DNA of 64,000 bases from positions 1-64,000 of the forward strand of contig CAZMZC010000007.1 in assembly GCA_964570685.1 (NCBI GenBank), given 5' to 3'. Of the stretch, positions 33,892-41,988 are shown in pieces (positions within the stretch are counted from its first letter, which is position 1; every line of letters starts with the position of its first letter). This stretch comes from UBA1189 sp964570685 (GTDB lineage: Bacteria > Bacteroidota > Bacteroidia > Bacteroidales > Bacteroidaceae). The notes beneath the pieces are model-generated. The model ran no database searches and was not told the DNA's origin. It saw nothing but the letters and a program-made list of their open reading frames with translations. Made by a program: the position numbers and the translations under genes.

Positions 33892-34269
33892 ATGATTACA
33901 GCAGAATGGTGCAAGCAACTCCCCGATGGTGACTTTATTATGGAATATCAGATTTTTTCTCCTTTTGACATTTATAGGGATCGTAAAAGATTTAGCCGTT
34001 TTTTTCTAATTCCAAAGTCCGAACAGCACGAATTAAATAATGTCATCATCATTGCAAATAGAGCGGGAATTCGTTTGTTTCAGCATGGTTCCTGGCCAAA
34101 GTCCCTAGTCAGTAATGTATTGATGTCAATACAATGCTCTGAAAACAAACGATTAGAGTTCATTACTCCTGATGAAATGTCGGATCTTAAGGAGATAGTC
34201 CGCGAAGGATTATGGAGAAAATTCGACTATCAATTGAAAGACAATAAATGGATTGTTAAACTTAAATAG
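33892..34269 (+). CDS. hypothetical protein, first gene of an AT-rich pair
   Basis: A 125-residue cytoplasmic-looking protein with alternating strands and charged helices (GDFIMEYQIFSPFDIYRDR, NNVIIIANRAGIRLFQHGSW). There is no signal peptide and no recognised family. ATG 33892 is used; GTG 33871 is an alternative. Base composition is clearly more AT-rich than the surrounding metabolic genes, which suggests acquisition. It is followed seven bases later by a HEPN-like gene, so the two probably form one functional unit. Confidence 0.65.
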   Translation: MITAEWCKQLPDGDFIMEYQIFSPFDIYRDRKRFSRFFLIPKSEQHELNNVIIIANRAGIRLFQHGSWPKSLVSNVLMSIQCSENKRLEFITPDEMSDLKEIVREGLWRKFDYQLKDNKWIVKLK

Positions 34270-34276
34270 AAAGGAT

Positions 34277-34771
34277 ATGCCTATAATCAGCTTAAGAAAA
34301 CGAGTATGCAATAATCAACTCGGACACTTACTTTCAATACTATATGAAGATGTATTGTTGATGTGTGAAATTGACAAGTCGCCTATAAAGAATAATACCA
34401 AGTCTAAAGATTGGTTGAATTTTCTCAATTCGCATAAATTGGGACTAAGTCATAACCATAAAAAGGAAACTGGAAAATTCAATACACAAAAGATCGGAAA
34501 AAATGAATATATAGTGCTTAATAGCAAATATGCTCAGTCAGATATTTGTGATAAGATTATTTTCACTAATAAGCGTAATCAAGTGTTTTCTAGTTTGCTT
34601 GGTCATATTAGAAACGCTTTTGCACATAACCAAATCTTTGTAGACGAAGCTAATGGATATATCACAATGTATGATCGTTTAACTCCATATTCAAAAGTCT
34701 TTACGATGATAGCATATGTGAAAATAAGTGAACTCGAAGATATGATAAAAGTAATAAGAAACCTTAAATAA
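34277..34771 (+). CDS. HEPN-like protein (RxxxxH motif)
   Basis: A 164-residue, mostly helical protein. Near the C-terminus LLGHIRNAFAHNQIF contains R-N-A-F-A-H, which fits the Rx4-6H motif of HEPN RNase domains found in toxin-antitoxin and abortive-infection systems. The rest (SLRKRVCNNQLGHLLSILYED) is not assigned. ATG 34277 is preceded by AAAGGAT, a good ribosome-binding site; an upstream TTG at 34253 overlaps the previous gene and is less likely. Its AT-rich composition matches the first gene. The RNase role is inferred from one motif only. Confidence 0.6.
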   Translation: MPIISLRKRVCNNQLGHLLSILYEDVLLMCEIDKSPIKNNTKSKDWLNFLNSHKLGLSHNHKKETGKFNTQKIGKNEYIVLNSKYAQSDICDKIIFTNKRNQVFSSLLGHIRNAFAHNQIFVDEANGYITMYDRLTPYSKVFTMIAYVKISELEDMIKVIRNLK

Positions 34772-34780
34772 TCGAATTTT

Positions 34781-36772
34781 ATGAAAACAACTAAACTCTG
34801 GCTGACCACGATAGCAGTGCTATTGTGCGGCATTACGGCAAGTGCCTTTGACTTTACGGTAAATAATATTTACTACAACATCACATCCGAAGAGGAACTG
34901 ACGGTAGAAGTAACGGCAAGGAGCGGAAAATACGCAGGAGTGGTGATTATTCCGTCTTCCGTAACAAATAATGGTACCACATATAATGTGACGCGTATTG
35001 GAAAATATGCTTTCTATAATTGTAGTACCCTCACCTCCGTCACTATTCCCAAGAGTGTAACAACTATAGAGGAAGGTGCTTTCAAAAATTGTGCTGGTAT
35101 GCTTCGAGTTAATTGTAATATACCATCTGCGTCATCTAGTAGTAAAGGAGCATTCTATGGCAGCAATTTTTCAAAAGTAGTTATCGGTAAGAATATGACG
35201 AGCATCGGTGATTATGCTTTCTATGGTTGTGATAGCCTAACCTCCGTTACCATTCCCGAAGATTCCAAGTTGGCGAGTATCGGTGGTTATGCATTCTATG
35301 ATTGTGATAACATCCCCTCCATTACCATACCAAAGAGTGTGACGAGTATAGGAAGCAAAGCTTTCAATAAATGCAGTAGCCTCACCACCATCACCCTCCC
35401 CGAGGGTGTGACGAGTATTGGAGACCTGGCTTTTGATTGCAACAGCCTTACTGCCATTGTTGTCGCAGAGGGTAATGCTGTATACGACTCGCGTAATGGA
35501 TGTAATGCTATCATAGAAACAGCCAGCAATACTCTGATAGCAGGATGCTCCACTACCATTATCCCCGAGGGTGTGATGGGTGTTGGAGGCAATGCATTCT
35601 ATGGTTGCGATAGCCTCACTTCCATCACCATGCCAAAGAGTGTGACGAGTATCGGTGATTATGCATTCTCTGGTTGCGAGAACCTTACCTCCATCACCAT
35701 ACCAAAGAGTGTGACGAACATTGGAGATGGTGTTTTCCGTGATTGCATCAGCCTCACCTCTGTCACTATTCCCGAAGATTCTAAGTTGACGAATATAGGA
35801 GAAAATGCTTTCTATGATTGCCGGATCCTTACCTCTGTTTCCATCCCAAAAAGTGTGACAAGCATTGGAAATGATGCTTTTAGATTTTGCATCAACCTTA
35901 CCTCCATCACCCTCCCCGAGAGTGTGACGAGTATTGGAGACGGTGTTTTTCGTGATTGCTGGAGCCTTACCTCTGTTACCCTCCCCAAGAGTGTGACGAG
36001 TATTGGAAATGGAGCTTTTTATTGTTGCAGAAGCTTCACCTCTGTCACTATTCCCGAAGATTCTAAGTTGACGAGTATCGGTGATTATGCATTCTCTGGT
36101 TGCGAGAACCTTACCTCCATCACCATACCAAAGAGTGTGACGAACATTGGAGATGGTGTTTTCCGTGATTGCATCAGCCTCACCTCTGTCACTATTCCCG
36201 AAGATTCTAAGTTGACGAGTATAGGAGAAAATGCTTTCTTTAGTTGCAGTAGCCTCACCTCTATTACTATCCCTGAGAGTGTGACGAGTATTGGGAATTA
36301 TGCTTTCTATAGTTGCAGGAGCCTCACCTCTATCATCATCTCTGCGAGTGTGTCTACTAGCATCGGAACTGGGGCCTTTAATGGTTGTACTGCTCTTAAA
36401 GAGCTGACTTTAGGCAAGGGGCTTAAGAAGATTGCCGCAAAGACATTCTCAGGTGCTACATCCTTGGAAAAGATTACTATCTATGCTACCCAGCCTCCTG
36501 CTGCCGATGGATTTATTTTCTCAGATACTACCTATGAGAATGCTGCGCTCTACGTGCCGCAGGGTAGCATGTCGAAATATCAGGTGATGACAGGCTGGAG
36601 CGGATTCTATAATATAGTGGAGTTTGACCCTGACACTGCAATCTCTCCATCAACAATTGAAAACAACCCATCAACTGTTATCTACAACCTTAACGGTCGC
36701 CGTGAACTCGATACCGAGAATCTGAGGGGTGGCATTTATATTATCAACGGCAAAAAGGTTCTTGTAAGGTGA
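34781..36772 (+). CDS. BspA-like leucine-rich repeat (LRR_5) surface protein
   Basis: A 663-residue exported protein with a signal peptide (MKTTKLWLTTIAVLLCGITASA). It has about 20 LRR_5 units of the form xAFxxCxSLTSVTIPxSVTSIG (~75-560), a divergent last region (LYVPQGSMSKYQ) and a C-terminal tail, IYNLNGRR ... GGIYIINGKKVLV, of the kind seen on type IX secretion substrates in Bacteroidales. BspA proteins bind host matrix or other bacteria. Two repeat blocks are nearly identical at DNA level, showing recent in-frame duplication. It starts 9 bases after the HEPN-like gene, though it is probably unrelated in function. Confidence 0.9.
   Translation: MKTTKLWLTTIAVLLCGITASAFDFTVNNIYYNITSEEELTVEVTARSGKYAGVVIIPSSVTNNGTTYNVTRIGKYAFYNCSTLTSVTIPKSVTTIEEGAFKNCAGMLRVNCNIPSASSSSKGAFYGSNFSKVVIGKNMTSIGDYAFYGCDSLTSVTIPEDSKLASIGGYAFYDCDNIPSITIPKSVTSIGSKAFNKCSSLTTITLPEGVTSIGDLAFDCNSLTAIVVAEGNAVYDSRNGCNAIIETASNTLIAGCSTTIIPEGVMGVGGNAFYGCDSLTSITMPKSVTSIGDYAFSGCENLTSITIPKSVTNIGDGVFRDCISLTSVTIPEDSKLTNIGENAFYDCRILTSVSIPKSVTSIGNDAFRFCINLTSITLPESVTSIGDGVFRDCWSLTSVTLPKSVTSIGNGAFYCCRSFTSVTIPEDSKLTSIGDYAFSGCENLTSITIPKSVTNIGDGVFRDCISLTSVTIPEDSKLTSIGENAFFSCSSLTSITIPESVTSIGNYAFYSCRSLTSIIISASVSTSIGTGAFNGCTALKELTLGKGLKKIAAKTFSGATSLEKITIYATQPPAADGFIFSDTTYENAALYVPQGSMSKYQVMTGWSGFYNIVEFDPDTAISPSTIENNPSTVIYNLNGRRELDTENLRGGIYIINGKKVLVR
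35651..36240 (+). repeat. 426-bp-spaced duplication inside the BspA-like gene
   Basis: The block beginning ATCGGTGATTATGCATTCTC at 35651 recurs at 36077 with very few changes for about 165 bp. The offset of 426 bp is 142 codons, so the copies are in register. Confidence 0.85.
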
Positions 36773-36795
36773 CCTTGCAGAACTTTCCCAATTTT

Positions 36796-36834
36796 ACGTA
36801 TCTTCGCGACGAAAGTTGCGAAGATACGTTTTTA
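36796..36834 (+). terminator. terminator after the BspA-like gene
   Basis: A perfect 12-bp stem, ACGTATCTTCGC (36796-36807) / GCGAAGATACGT (36818-36829), followed by TTTTTA. Confidence 0.9.
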
Positions 36835-36912
36835 TTGGGAGTAATATGATAAGTCGAGCTCTCGCATATTGCCACCAAAGCTACCTTTCAACTACCGAAA
36901 CTTCCCCAAATT

Positions 36913-37023
36913 AGTGTACAAAAACTGTACATAAACTATCCATAAACTATCCATAAACTGTACAAGTTTTCGCGCTAACACACATGTTTGTCAGTGGATT
37001 ATGCGTATAACATGTACAAATGC
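36913..37023 (-). repeat. GTAC element copy 1 (minus orientation)
   Basis: Read on the minus strand: GCATTTGTACATG, ACGCATAATCCACTG, then tandem TATGGATAGTT units, ACTGTACA and finally TTTTTGTACACTA. It matches 37667-37777 in inverted orientation and, more distantly, 60308-60397 and 61584-61683. The 37-kb region between the BspA-like and DUF3276 genes (about 1.1 kb) consists almost wholly of such repeats and holds no gene. Confidence 0.8.
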
Positions 37024-37145
37024 CTGCGAGCGTATGTTTTTACATGTTTTTCCCTTTATTTTAAGGAGTATTTCGTAACAATCACACTGCCCCATCTTCC
37101 GATTTCTCTTTACACTTTACTTTTTCTCCTTGCAGATGGAAGAAT

Positions 37146-37209
37146 TTCTACCCGCGGGTAGAATGTTTTCTATTCGCAGTTAGAAACATTTCTACTTGCA
37201 GTTAGAAAT
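37146..37209. repeat. 22-bp-period palindrome array A (three units)
   Basis: Units start at 37146, 37168 and 37190, exactly 22 bp apart. The first is a perfect palindrome, TTCTACCCGCGGGTAGAA; the others read TTCTATTCGCAGTTAGAAA and TTCTACTTGCAGTTAGAAA. Confidence 0.85.
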
Positions 37210-37212
37210 ATT

Positions 37213-37464
37213 TTCGACCTGTACGATTGATTTTCTTGCCCACAGTTTTTTTGTCAACTGATAGAACAGATTTAACAGATATGCACGCGCTACGCTTGTG
37301 CCCTACCGGAATGCCAACACTCGGCAAGGCCGACAAGCGCGGGCGAAGCGACGCGCCAATCTGTTTTATCCGTTTCATCAGTTGACTAAATATATTTTCC
37401 GTGTGATTTTTAGTTGTTATCAAATCTGTTTCATCGGTGGTTTACTTCAATCGTACAGGTCGAA
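37213..37464. repeat. nested inverted-repeat core between arrays A and B
   Basis: The outer arms are perfect 18-mers, TTCGACCTGTACGATTGA (37213-37230) and TCAATCGTACAGGTCGAA (37447-37464). Inner arms are GTCAACTGAT (37253-37262) and ATCAGTTGAC (37377-37386), with AACAGAT/ATCTGTT further in and a GC-rich tip. No gene lies within. It resembles a miniature inverted-repeat element. Confidence 0.85.
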
Positions 37465-37492
37465 TATTTTTTGAAACAGGTGTCTCGCTTCG

Positions 37493-37558
37493 CTACCCCT
37501 GCAGAGGTAGTGCTCTCTCCCTGCAAGGATAGTGCTCTCTCCCTGCAGGGGTAGTGAC
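37493..37558. repeat. 22-bp-period palindrome array B (three units)
   Basis: CTGCA centres start at 37499, 37521 and 37543, exactly 22 bp apart: CTACCCCTGCAGAGGTAG, CTCTCCCTGCAAGGATAG, CTCTCCCTGCAGGGGTAG. Confidence 0.85.
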
Positions 37559-37666
37559 TTTTGGAACTATAGAGCAAAGGTGATGAATAGTTTTTACAGT
37601 TGCAATGGCTGTAAGGGGGGGGAAGCTCTCAGGGTATCAAAAGACCGAAAAGAAGCGGTGAAAAAA

Positions 37667-37777
37667 GCATTTGTACATATTTGTATGCGTAATCCGCTGG
37701 GCATCATAATGGTTAGGCCGAAAATAAGTACAGTTTATGGATAGTTTATGTACAGTTTTCGTACACAAAAAGTACAC
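37667..37777 (+). repeat. GTAC element copy 2 (plus orientation)
   Basis: GCATTTGTACATA, GCGTAATCCGCTGGGCAT, GGTTAGGCCGAAAATA, then TATGGATAGTT and the end GTACACAAAAAGTACAC. It is inverted relative to copy 1, 643 bp away. From 37778 to 37930 further short direct and inverted repeats of CCGTGTGTTCCGTGG follow. Confidence 0.85.
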
Positions 37778-37930
37778 TTTCCGTGTGTTCGGTGTGCTCC
37801 GTGTGTTCCATGGCCACTGATTTATTTTTATCACGGATTATACGGAGCACACGGATAATCACGGATAATAATAGAAATCCGTCAAATCCGCGTGTTCCGT
37901 GTGTTCCGTGGTCAGTAAAGCAGTGGCGCT

Positions 37931-38302
37931 TTACTCAAAGTCGATGTCTATTTTCAGGTCGTCGGGCAGGGGAGCCTCTTCGTCGGGTGCCGGCTCTTCT
38001 GTGTCGGGCTCGTCCGTTTCGGTGGCGGAGACATATCCGAGCCCTTCGGGTTGCTCCCTATGGATGTAGCCCACGGCTTTGCTCAGTGCGTCGATGAACT
38101 TGCCGAAGTCCTCCTCGTAGAGGAAAATCTTGTGTTTCTCGAAGGTGAACGGCGCTTCGGGGCCCTCGCCCTGGGTTATTTTCTTGCTTTCTGTGATGCA
38201 GAGGTACAGTTCGCCTCTCCGGTTGCGCTTTACGTCGAGGTAATAGATGCGCTTGCCGGCCTTGACGCTTTCTGAGTATACGATATCCTTTTCGCGGTCC
38301 AT
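37931..38302 (-). CDS. DUF3276 / PUR-domain protein
   Basis: A 123-residue protein. The first ~85 residues (ESVKAGKRIYYLDVKRNRRGELYLCITESKK, FEKHKIFLYEEDFGKFIDAL) form the PUR-alpha-like nucleic-acid-binding fold conserved across Bacteroidetes. The tail is strongly acidic (DEPDTEEPAPDEEAPLPDD). Probably binds DNA or RNA, by analogy with the Borrelia PUR protein; the precise role is unknown. It is monocistronic. Confidence 0.92.
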   Translation of the reverse strand: MDREKDIVYSESVKAGKRIYYLDVKRNRRGELYLCITESKKITQGEGPEAPFTFEKHKIFLYEEDFGKFIDALSKAVGYIHREQPEGLGYVSATETDEPDTEEPAPDEEAPLPDDLKIDIDFE

Positions 38303-38466
38303 GCTGCTTATTTACCTTAGAAAATTATAAATTCGTGTCAAATATGGTGAAAATAATTGAAATCTGCAAGCTAAAGCCCAAGTTTTTTTACGAATATATA
38401 ATTTATTGGCAGCTTTGGCTGCACCTCGGTGTATGGTGTGTGCAATAATGGCTCACAATCTGCTCC

Positions 38467-40329
38467 TTAGAAGGGGAACAGCAGCGGTAGCACGAGCACC
38501 ATCACCACGCCGAGTATGAGCTGCAGCGGCAGGCCTACCTTGACGTAGTCGGAGAACTTGTACTGCCCTGCGGGCATCACCAATGCGTTGGGTGGGGTGG
38601 AGAAGGGCGATGAGAAGCAGAGGCTGGCGCCGAGGGTGACGGCAAAGAGCAGCGGCACGGGGCTGACACCTACCTGCAGGGCACACTGCATGGCGATGGG
38701 GGCCATGAGCACGGCGGTGGCGGTGTTGCTGATGAACATCGTGAGTACCGAGGTGGCAAAGTATATGCCGGCAAGCAGCAGCATGGGGCTGTAGCCGCCC
38801 AGGCTGGTGGAGAGGGTGGTCGATATCCATGAGGCAATGCCTGTCTTCTCCAGTGCCAGCGACATGGGCATCATGGCACCGATGAGCACGATGCTCTCCC
38901 AGTTGATGGTCTTGTAGGCAGCCTCCACGTTGCGGAAACAGCCGGTGAGCACCATCAGGAGTCCGGCAATCATCACGGCAGTGACAGGCTTGATGGGGAT
39001 GAAGTCGAACACCATCACCACGATCATGGCTATCATGATGGCGGCGGCCACGGGGGCTTTGTAGTCGAGCGTCACCTTGGCGGCCTCCTCGAGGGGGCGG
39101 CCCACTACAATCCATTCCTCGGTCTCGGTCTCCAGGCGGGCAATGTTGTCCCACGTGCCCTGCACGAGCAGCACGTCGCCCGACTGTATCTTCTCGTCGG
39201 CAATGCCTTCGAGGATGTACTTGTTCTTGCGGCAGATACCCAGCACGCTCACGTTGTAGCGGGTGCGGAAGCCTACCTCCTTGACCGACTTGTTGACGAC
39301 GGTGGAGGTGGACATGAGCACTATCTCGGCCACGCCGATGTCGTAGAAGTCGAATCCGCTGCCCGTCTGACTCTCCTCGTCGGGTAGCAGGGTGAGGGCG
39401 TAGTCGGCGGCGAGGCGCTCTATCTGTGCCTGCTTGCCCGAGATGTAGAGTATGTCGTCGGGGCGCAGGATGGTGTCGGGGTCGGCAGCCTTTTGTGTCG
39501 ACTTGCGGGCCATCGGGTTGCGCTGGTTGCGGTCTATGCTCCTCACCTCCACAATGTTGAGGCTGTACTGCTTGCGTATGTCGAGCTCACCAATCATCTT
39601 GCCTGCCACGGGCGATGTGGCCTCTACGGAGAGGCGGTAAAGGTTGTCCACCACACCATATTCCTTGACGAGGCTCTTGAGCGACTTGCCGCTGCTGGCG
39701 CTGGCTCCGCTCAGGGCACCGGGCTTGGAGAGGAACTTCTTGCTTAGGGGCAACAGCAGCAGCGTGCCCACTACGGCGCAGATGAGACCTACGGGGAGGA
39801 AGGTGAAGAAGCCCAGTCCCTCGAAGCCTCCCTTGATGAGCTCTTCGTTGATGATGATGTTGGGCGGCGTACCGATGAGTGTCATCATGCCGCTCATGCT
39901 GCTGGCGAAGGCAAGCGGCATAAGCAACCGGCTGGGGTTCATCTTCATGCTCATGGCCATACTCACCACGATGGGTATCATGATGGCTACCGTGCCCGTA
40001 TTGCTGACGAAGGCACCCATAAACGATGTCACCACCATCACGAGCACGAAGAGGCGTGTCTCGCTGGTTCCTGCCAGCTTCATCAGGCGCGAGCTGACCA
40101 TCTTGGCCAGTCCTGTCTGGAATATGGCTCCACCCACCACGAACAAGCCTATCATCATGATGAGTGCCGTGCTGGAGAAACCCGACAGGGCCTCCTCGGG
40201 CGTGAGAATACCTGCCACCATCAGGCACACGAGGGCACACAGGGCTACAATGTCGGAGCGTATCTTGCCGTTGATGAAGAAGGCTACCGCCAGTGCCAAT
40301 ATCGCTAAAGTTAAAATTTGGTCCATCAT
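38467..40329 (-). CDS. SLC13-type anion transporter with two RCK_C domains
   Basis: A 620-residue inner-membrane protein. The N-terminal half (~1-200) has hydrophobic spans and the family motif SNTGTVAIMIPIVVSMA with TLIGTPPNII. Residues ~215-400 hold two TrkA-C/RCK_C cytosolic domains (VVDNLYRLSVEATSPVAGKMIGELDIR and FYDIGVAEIVLMSTSTVVNKSVKEVGF). The C-terminal half repeats the transport fold (FISNTATAVLMAPIA, SSPFSTPPNALVM). This matches sulfate/dicarboxylate permeases of the divalent anion:Na+ family. The substrate is not deducible. An ATG three bases downstream is an alternative start. Confidence 0.9.
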   Translation of the reverse strand: MMDQILTLAILALAVAFFINGKIRSDIVALCALVCLMVAGILTPEEALSGFSSTALIMMIGLFVVGGAIFQTGLAKMVSSRLMKLAGTSETRLFVLVMVVTSFMGAFVSNTGTVAIMIPIVVSMAMSMKMNPSRLLMPLAFASSMSGMMTLIGTPPNIIINEELIKGGFEGLGFFTFLPVGLICAVVGTLLLLPLSKKFLSKPGALSGASASSGKSLKSLVKEYGVVDNLYRLSVEATSPVAGKMIGELDIRKQYSLNIVEVRSIDRNQRNPMARKSTQKAADPDTILRPDDILYISGKQAQIERLAADYALTLLPDEESQTGSGFDFYDIGVAEIVLMSTSTVVNKSVKEVGFRTRYNVSVLGICRKNKYILEGIADEKIQSGDVLLVQGTWDNIARLETETEEWIVVGRPLEEAAKVTLDYKAPVAAAIMIAMIVVMVFDFIPIKPVTAVMIAGLLMVLTGCFRNVEAAYKTINWESIVLIGAMMPMSLALEKTGIASWISTTLSTSLGGYSPMLLLAGIYFATSVLTMFISNTATAVLMAPIAMQCALQVGVSPVPLLFAVTLGASLCFSSPFSTPPNALVMPAGQYKFSDYVKVGLPLQLILGVVMVLVLPLLFPF

Positions 40330-40378
40330 TTCCTTTGCTTTTTTTTACCTTTTCTTACCTATTGTATTATGAAGAGTG

Positions 40379-40386
40379 CAAAGATA
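40379..40386 (-). promoter_or_regulatory. -7 box for the SLC13 transporter
   Basis: TATCTTTG on the minus strand, 49 nt before the ATG at 40329. Confidence 0.5.
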
Positions 40387-40442
40387 CGGCTTTTTTTTGA
40401 ATGTGGGGAGGGTAGCGCTACTTTAGTTTGCACTTTGCACAA

Positions 40443-40672
40443 ACAGAATTTAGGCTGCGCCTCAGAAATATTCAAATAAATTTAATAAAATTGAATTTCT
40501 GCCTCGCTCAGTAAAGAAAATACAAGCATTTTCTCTACTTTCACTCGTTGAAATTTGATATTTCGTTCGGCTTGCACTATCTTTAGCTTGCGCTTCGCAC
40601 AAGCAGAAATTAGGCTGCGCCTCAGAAATATTCAAATAAATTTGATATTTCGTTCGGCTTGCACTAATTTTG
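40443..40672 (+). promoter_or_regulatory. duplicated promoter region upstream of nusB
   Basis: TTTG (40641-40644), a 20-nt spacer and TAATTTTG (40665-40672) form a good Bacteroidetes promoter. An 87-bp-upstream copy, TTTG 40554-40557 with TATCTTTA 40578-40585, has the same spacing but a changed last base. A third flanking segment, TAGGCTGCGCCTCAGAAATA, is present at ~40450 and ~40611. The segment was thus amplified in tandem and one promoter has decayed. The active -7 box overlaps the upstream TTG, fixing the nusB start at 40694. Confidence 0.7.
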
Positions 40673-40693
40673 CAGAAAATTTCATATAGAGTT

Positions 40694-41620
40694 ATGATTA
40701 ATCGAGTACTTATCAGACTGAAGGTGATTCAGGTCATTTATGCCTACTACCAAAACGAGGGCAAGAATGTAGAGACTGCAGAGAAAGAATTGTTTTATAG
40801 CTTGTCCAAGGCATACGATTTGTACAACTATCTGTTACTGTTGATGGTAGAGGTGACGCGCTTTGCCGACCGCCGCATTGATAACCGCCGCCACAAACTG
40901 CGTCCTACGTATGAGGACCTCAACCCTAATACACGCTTTATCGACAATGCTTTCGTGGCACAGCTGGCTGCAAACAAGCAACTGGAGGAGTTCAGCAAGA
41001 ACCAGAAGCGCACGTGGGACGACGAGGGCGATTTCGTGAAACGCCTCTTCGAGCAGATTGAAGCATCGGGTATCTATCAGGGATATATGGCCAAGGAGAC
41101 GCTCACCTATGAGGACGACCGCGAGCTGTGGCGCAAGCTGTACCGCACATTCATTGCGCAGAACGATGAGATAGACGAACTGCTCGAGGAGCAGAGCCTC
41201 TACTGGAACGATGACAAGGCTATCGTCGACACCTTCGTGCTGAAGACCATCAAGCACTTCGAGCCCCAGAAAGGGGCCGAGCAGGAACTGCTGCCCGAGT
41301 ATAAGAGCGACGATGACAAGGAGTTTGCCCGCAAGCTGCTACACAACGCCATCAACAACGCCGAGGCATACCGCAACCTGATGGAACAGAACACGAAGAA
41401 CTGGAATATGGAGCGCCTCGCCTTCATGGATATCCTCATCATGCAGGTAGCTCTGGCCGAGATACTCTCGTTCCCCACCATCCCCACGACGGTGTCGCTC
41501 AACGAGTATGTGGAGGTGGCCAAGATGTACAGCACACCCAAGAGCGGAAGTTTCATCAATGGTATGCTCGACACAATTGTTAATCAATTGAAAAAAGAAA
41601 ACAAATTGCGCAAGGCTTAA
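40694..41620 (+). CDS. nusB: NusB-family transcription antitermination protein, long Bacteroidetes form
   Basis: A 308-residue protein. The NusB RNA-binding helical fold is mainly in the C-terminal ~140 residues (WNMERLAFMDILIMQVALAEIL, PTTVSLNEYVEVAKMYSTPKSGSFINGMLDTIV). The N-terminal ~150 residues begin MINRVLIRLKVIQVIYAYYQ and are an extension typical of Bacteroidetes. NusB joins NusE at boxA to allow antitermination of rRNA transcripts. It heads the conserved nusB-yajC-ybbR-coaE arrangement. Confidence 0.93.
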   Translation: MINRVLIRLKVIQVIYAYYQNEGKNVETAEKELFYSLSKAYDLYNYLLLLMVEVTRFADRRIDNRRHKLRPTYEDLNPNTRFIDNAFVAQLAANKQLEEFSKNQKRTWDDEGDFVKRLFEQIEASGIYQGYMAKETLTYEDDRELWRKLYRTFIAQNDEIDELLEEQSLYWNDDKAIVDTFVLKTIKHFEPQKGAEQELLPEYKSDDDKEFARKLLHNAINNAEAYRNLMEQNTKNWNMERLAFMDILIMQVALAEILSFPTIPTTVSLNEYVEVAKMYSTPKSGSFINGMLDTIVNQLKKENKLRKA

Positions 41621-41632
41621 TTGAATATTGCG

Positions 41633-41640
41633 TATCTTTG
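41633..41640 (+). promoter_or_regulatory. -7 box for yajC-ybbR-coaE
   Basis: TATCTTTG, 36 nt before the yajC ATG and 12 nt after the nusB stop. It would allow expression independent of nusB. Confidence 0.5.
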
Positions 41641-41676
41641 CATGAAATATTAATCATTAAAAAAGAGTAAACGAAT

Positions 41677-41988
41677 ATGTTATTGTTACAAGCACAAGCT
41701 GGAGGCGCTGCCTCATTCTTTGCATCACCCATCTTTATGATTGTGTTGATGTTCGTCATCATGTACTTCTTTATGATTCGTCCGCAGCGCAAGCAGCAGA
41801 AGGCCATCGAGGCATTCCGCAACAGCCTCAGCGCAGGTCAGCAGGTAGTGACCAGCGGTGGCGTGTACGGTACCGTGAAGGAGATCAACAACAACATCGT
41901 GGTGCTGGAGATTGCCCCCAGTGTAAAGATCAAGATTGACAAGTCGTCAGTATATGCCGACATGTCAAGCAATGCTCAGCAGAAGTAA
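41677..41988 (+). CDS. yajC: preprotein translocase subunit YajC
   Basis: A 103-residue single-span inner-membrane protein of the Sec holotranslocon. A hydrophobic segment (FASPIFMIVLMFVIMYFFMI, ~15-35) is followed by RPQRKQQK and the cytosolic beta domain SLSAGQQVVTSGGVYGTVKEI. Its stop overlaps the ybbR start by one base (TAATG). Confidence 0.96.
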   Translation: MLLLQAQAGGAASFFASPIFMIVLMFVIMYFFMIRPQRKQQKAIEAFRNSLSAGQQVVTSGGVYGTVKEINNNIVVLEIAPSVKIKIDKSSVYADMSSNAQQK

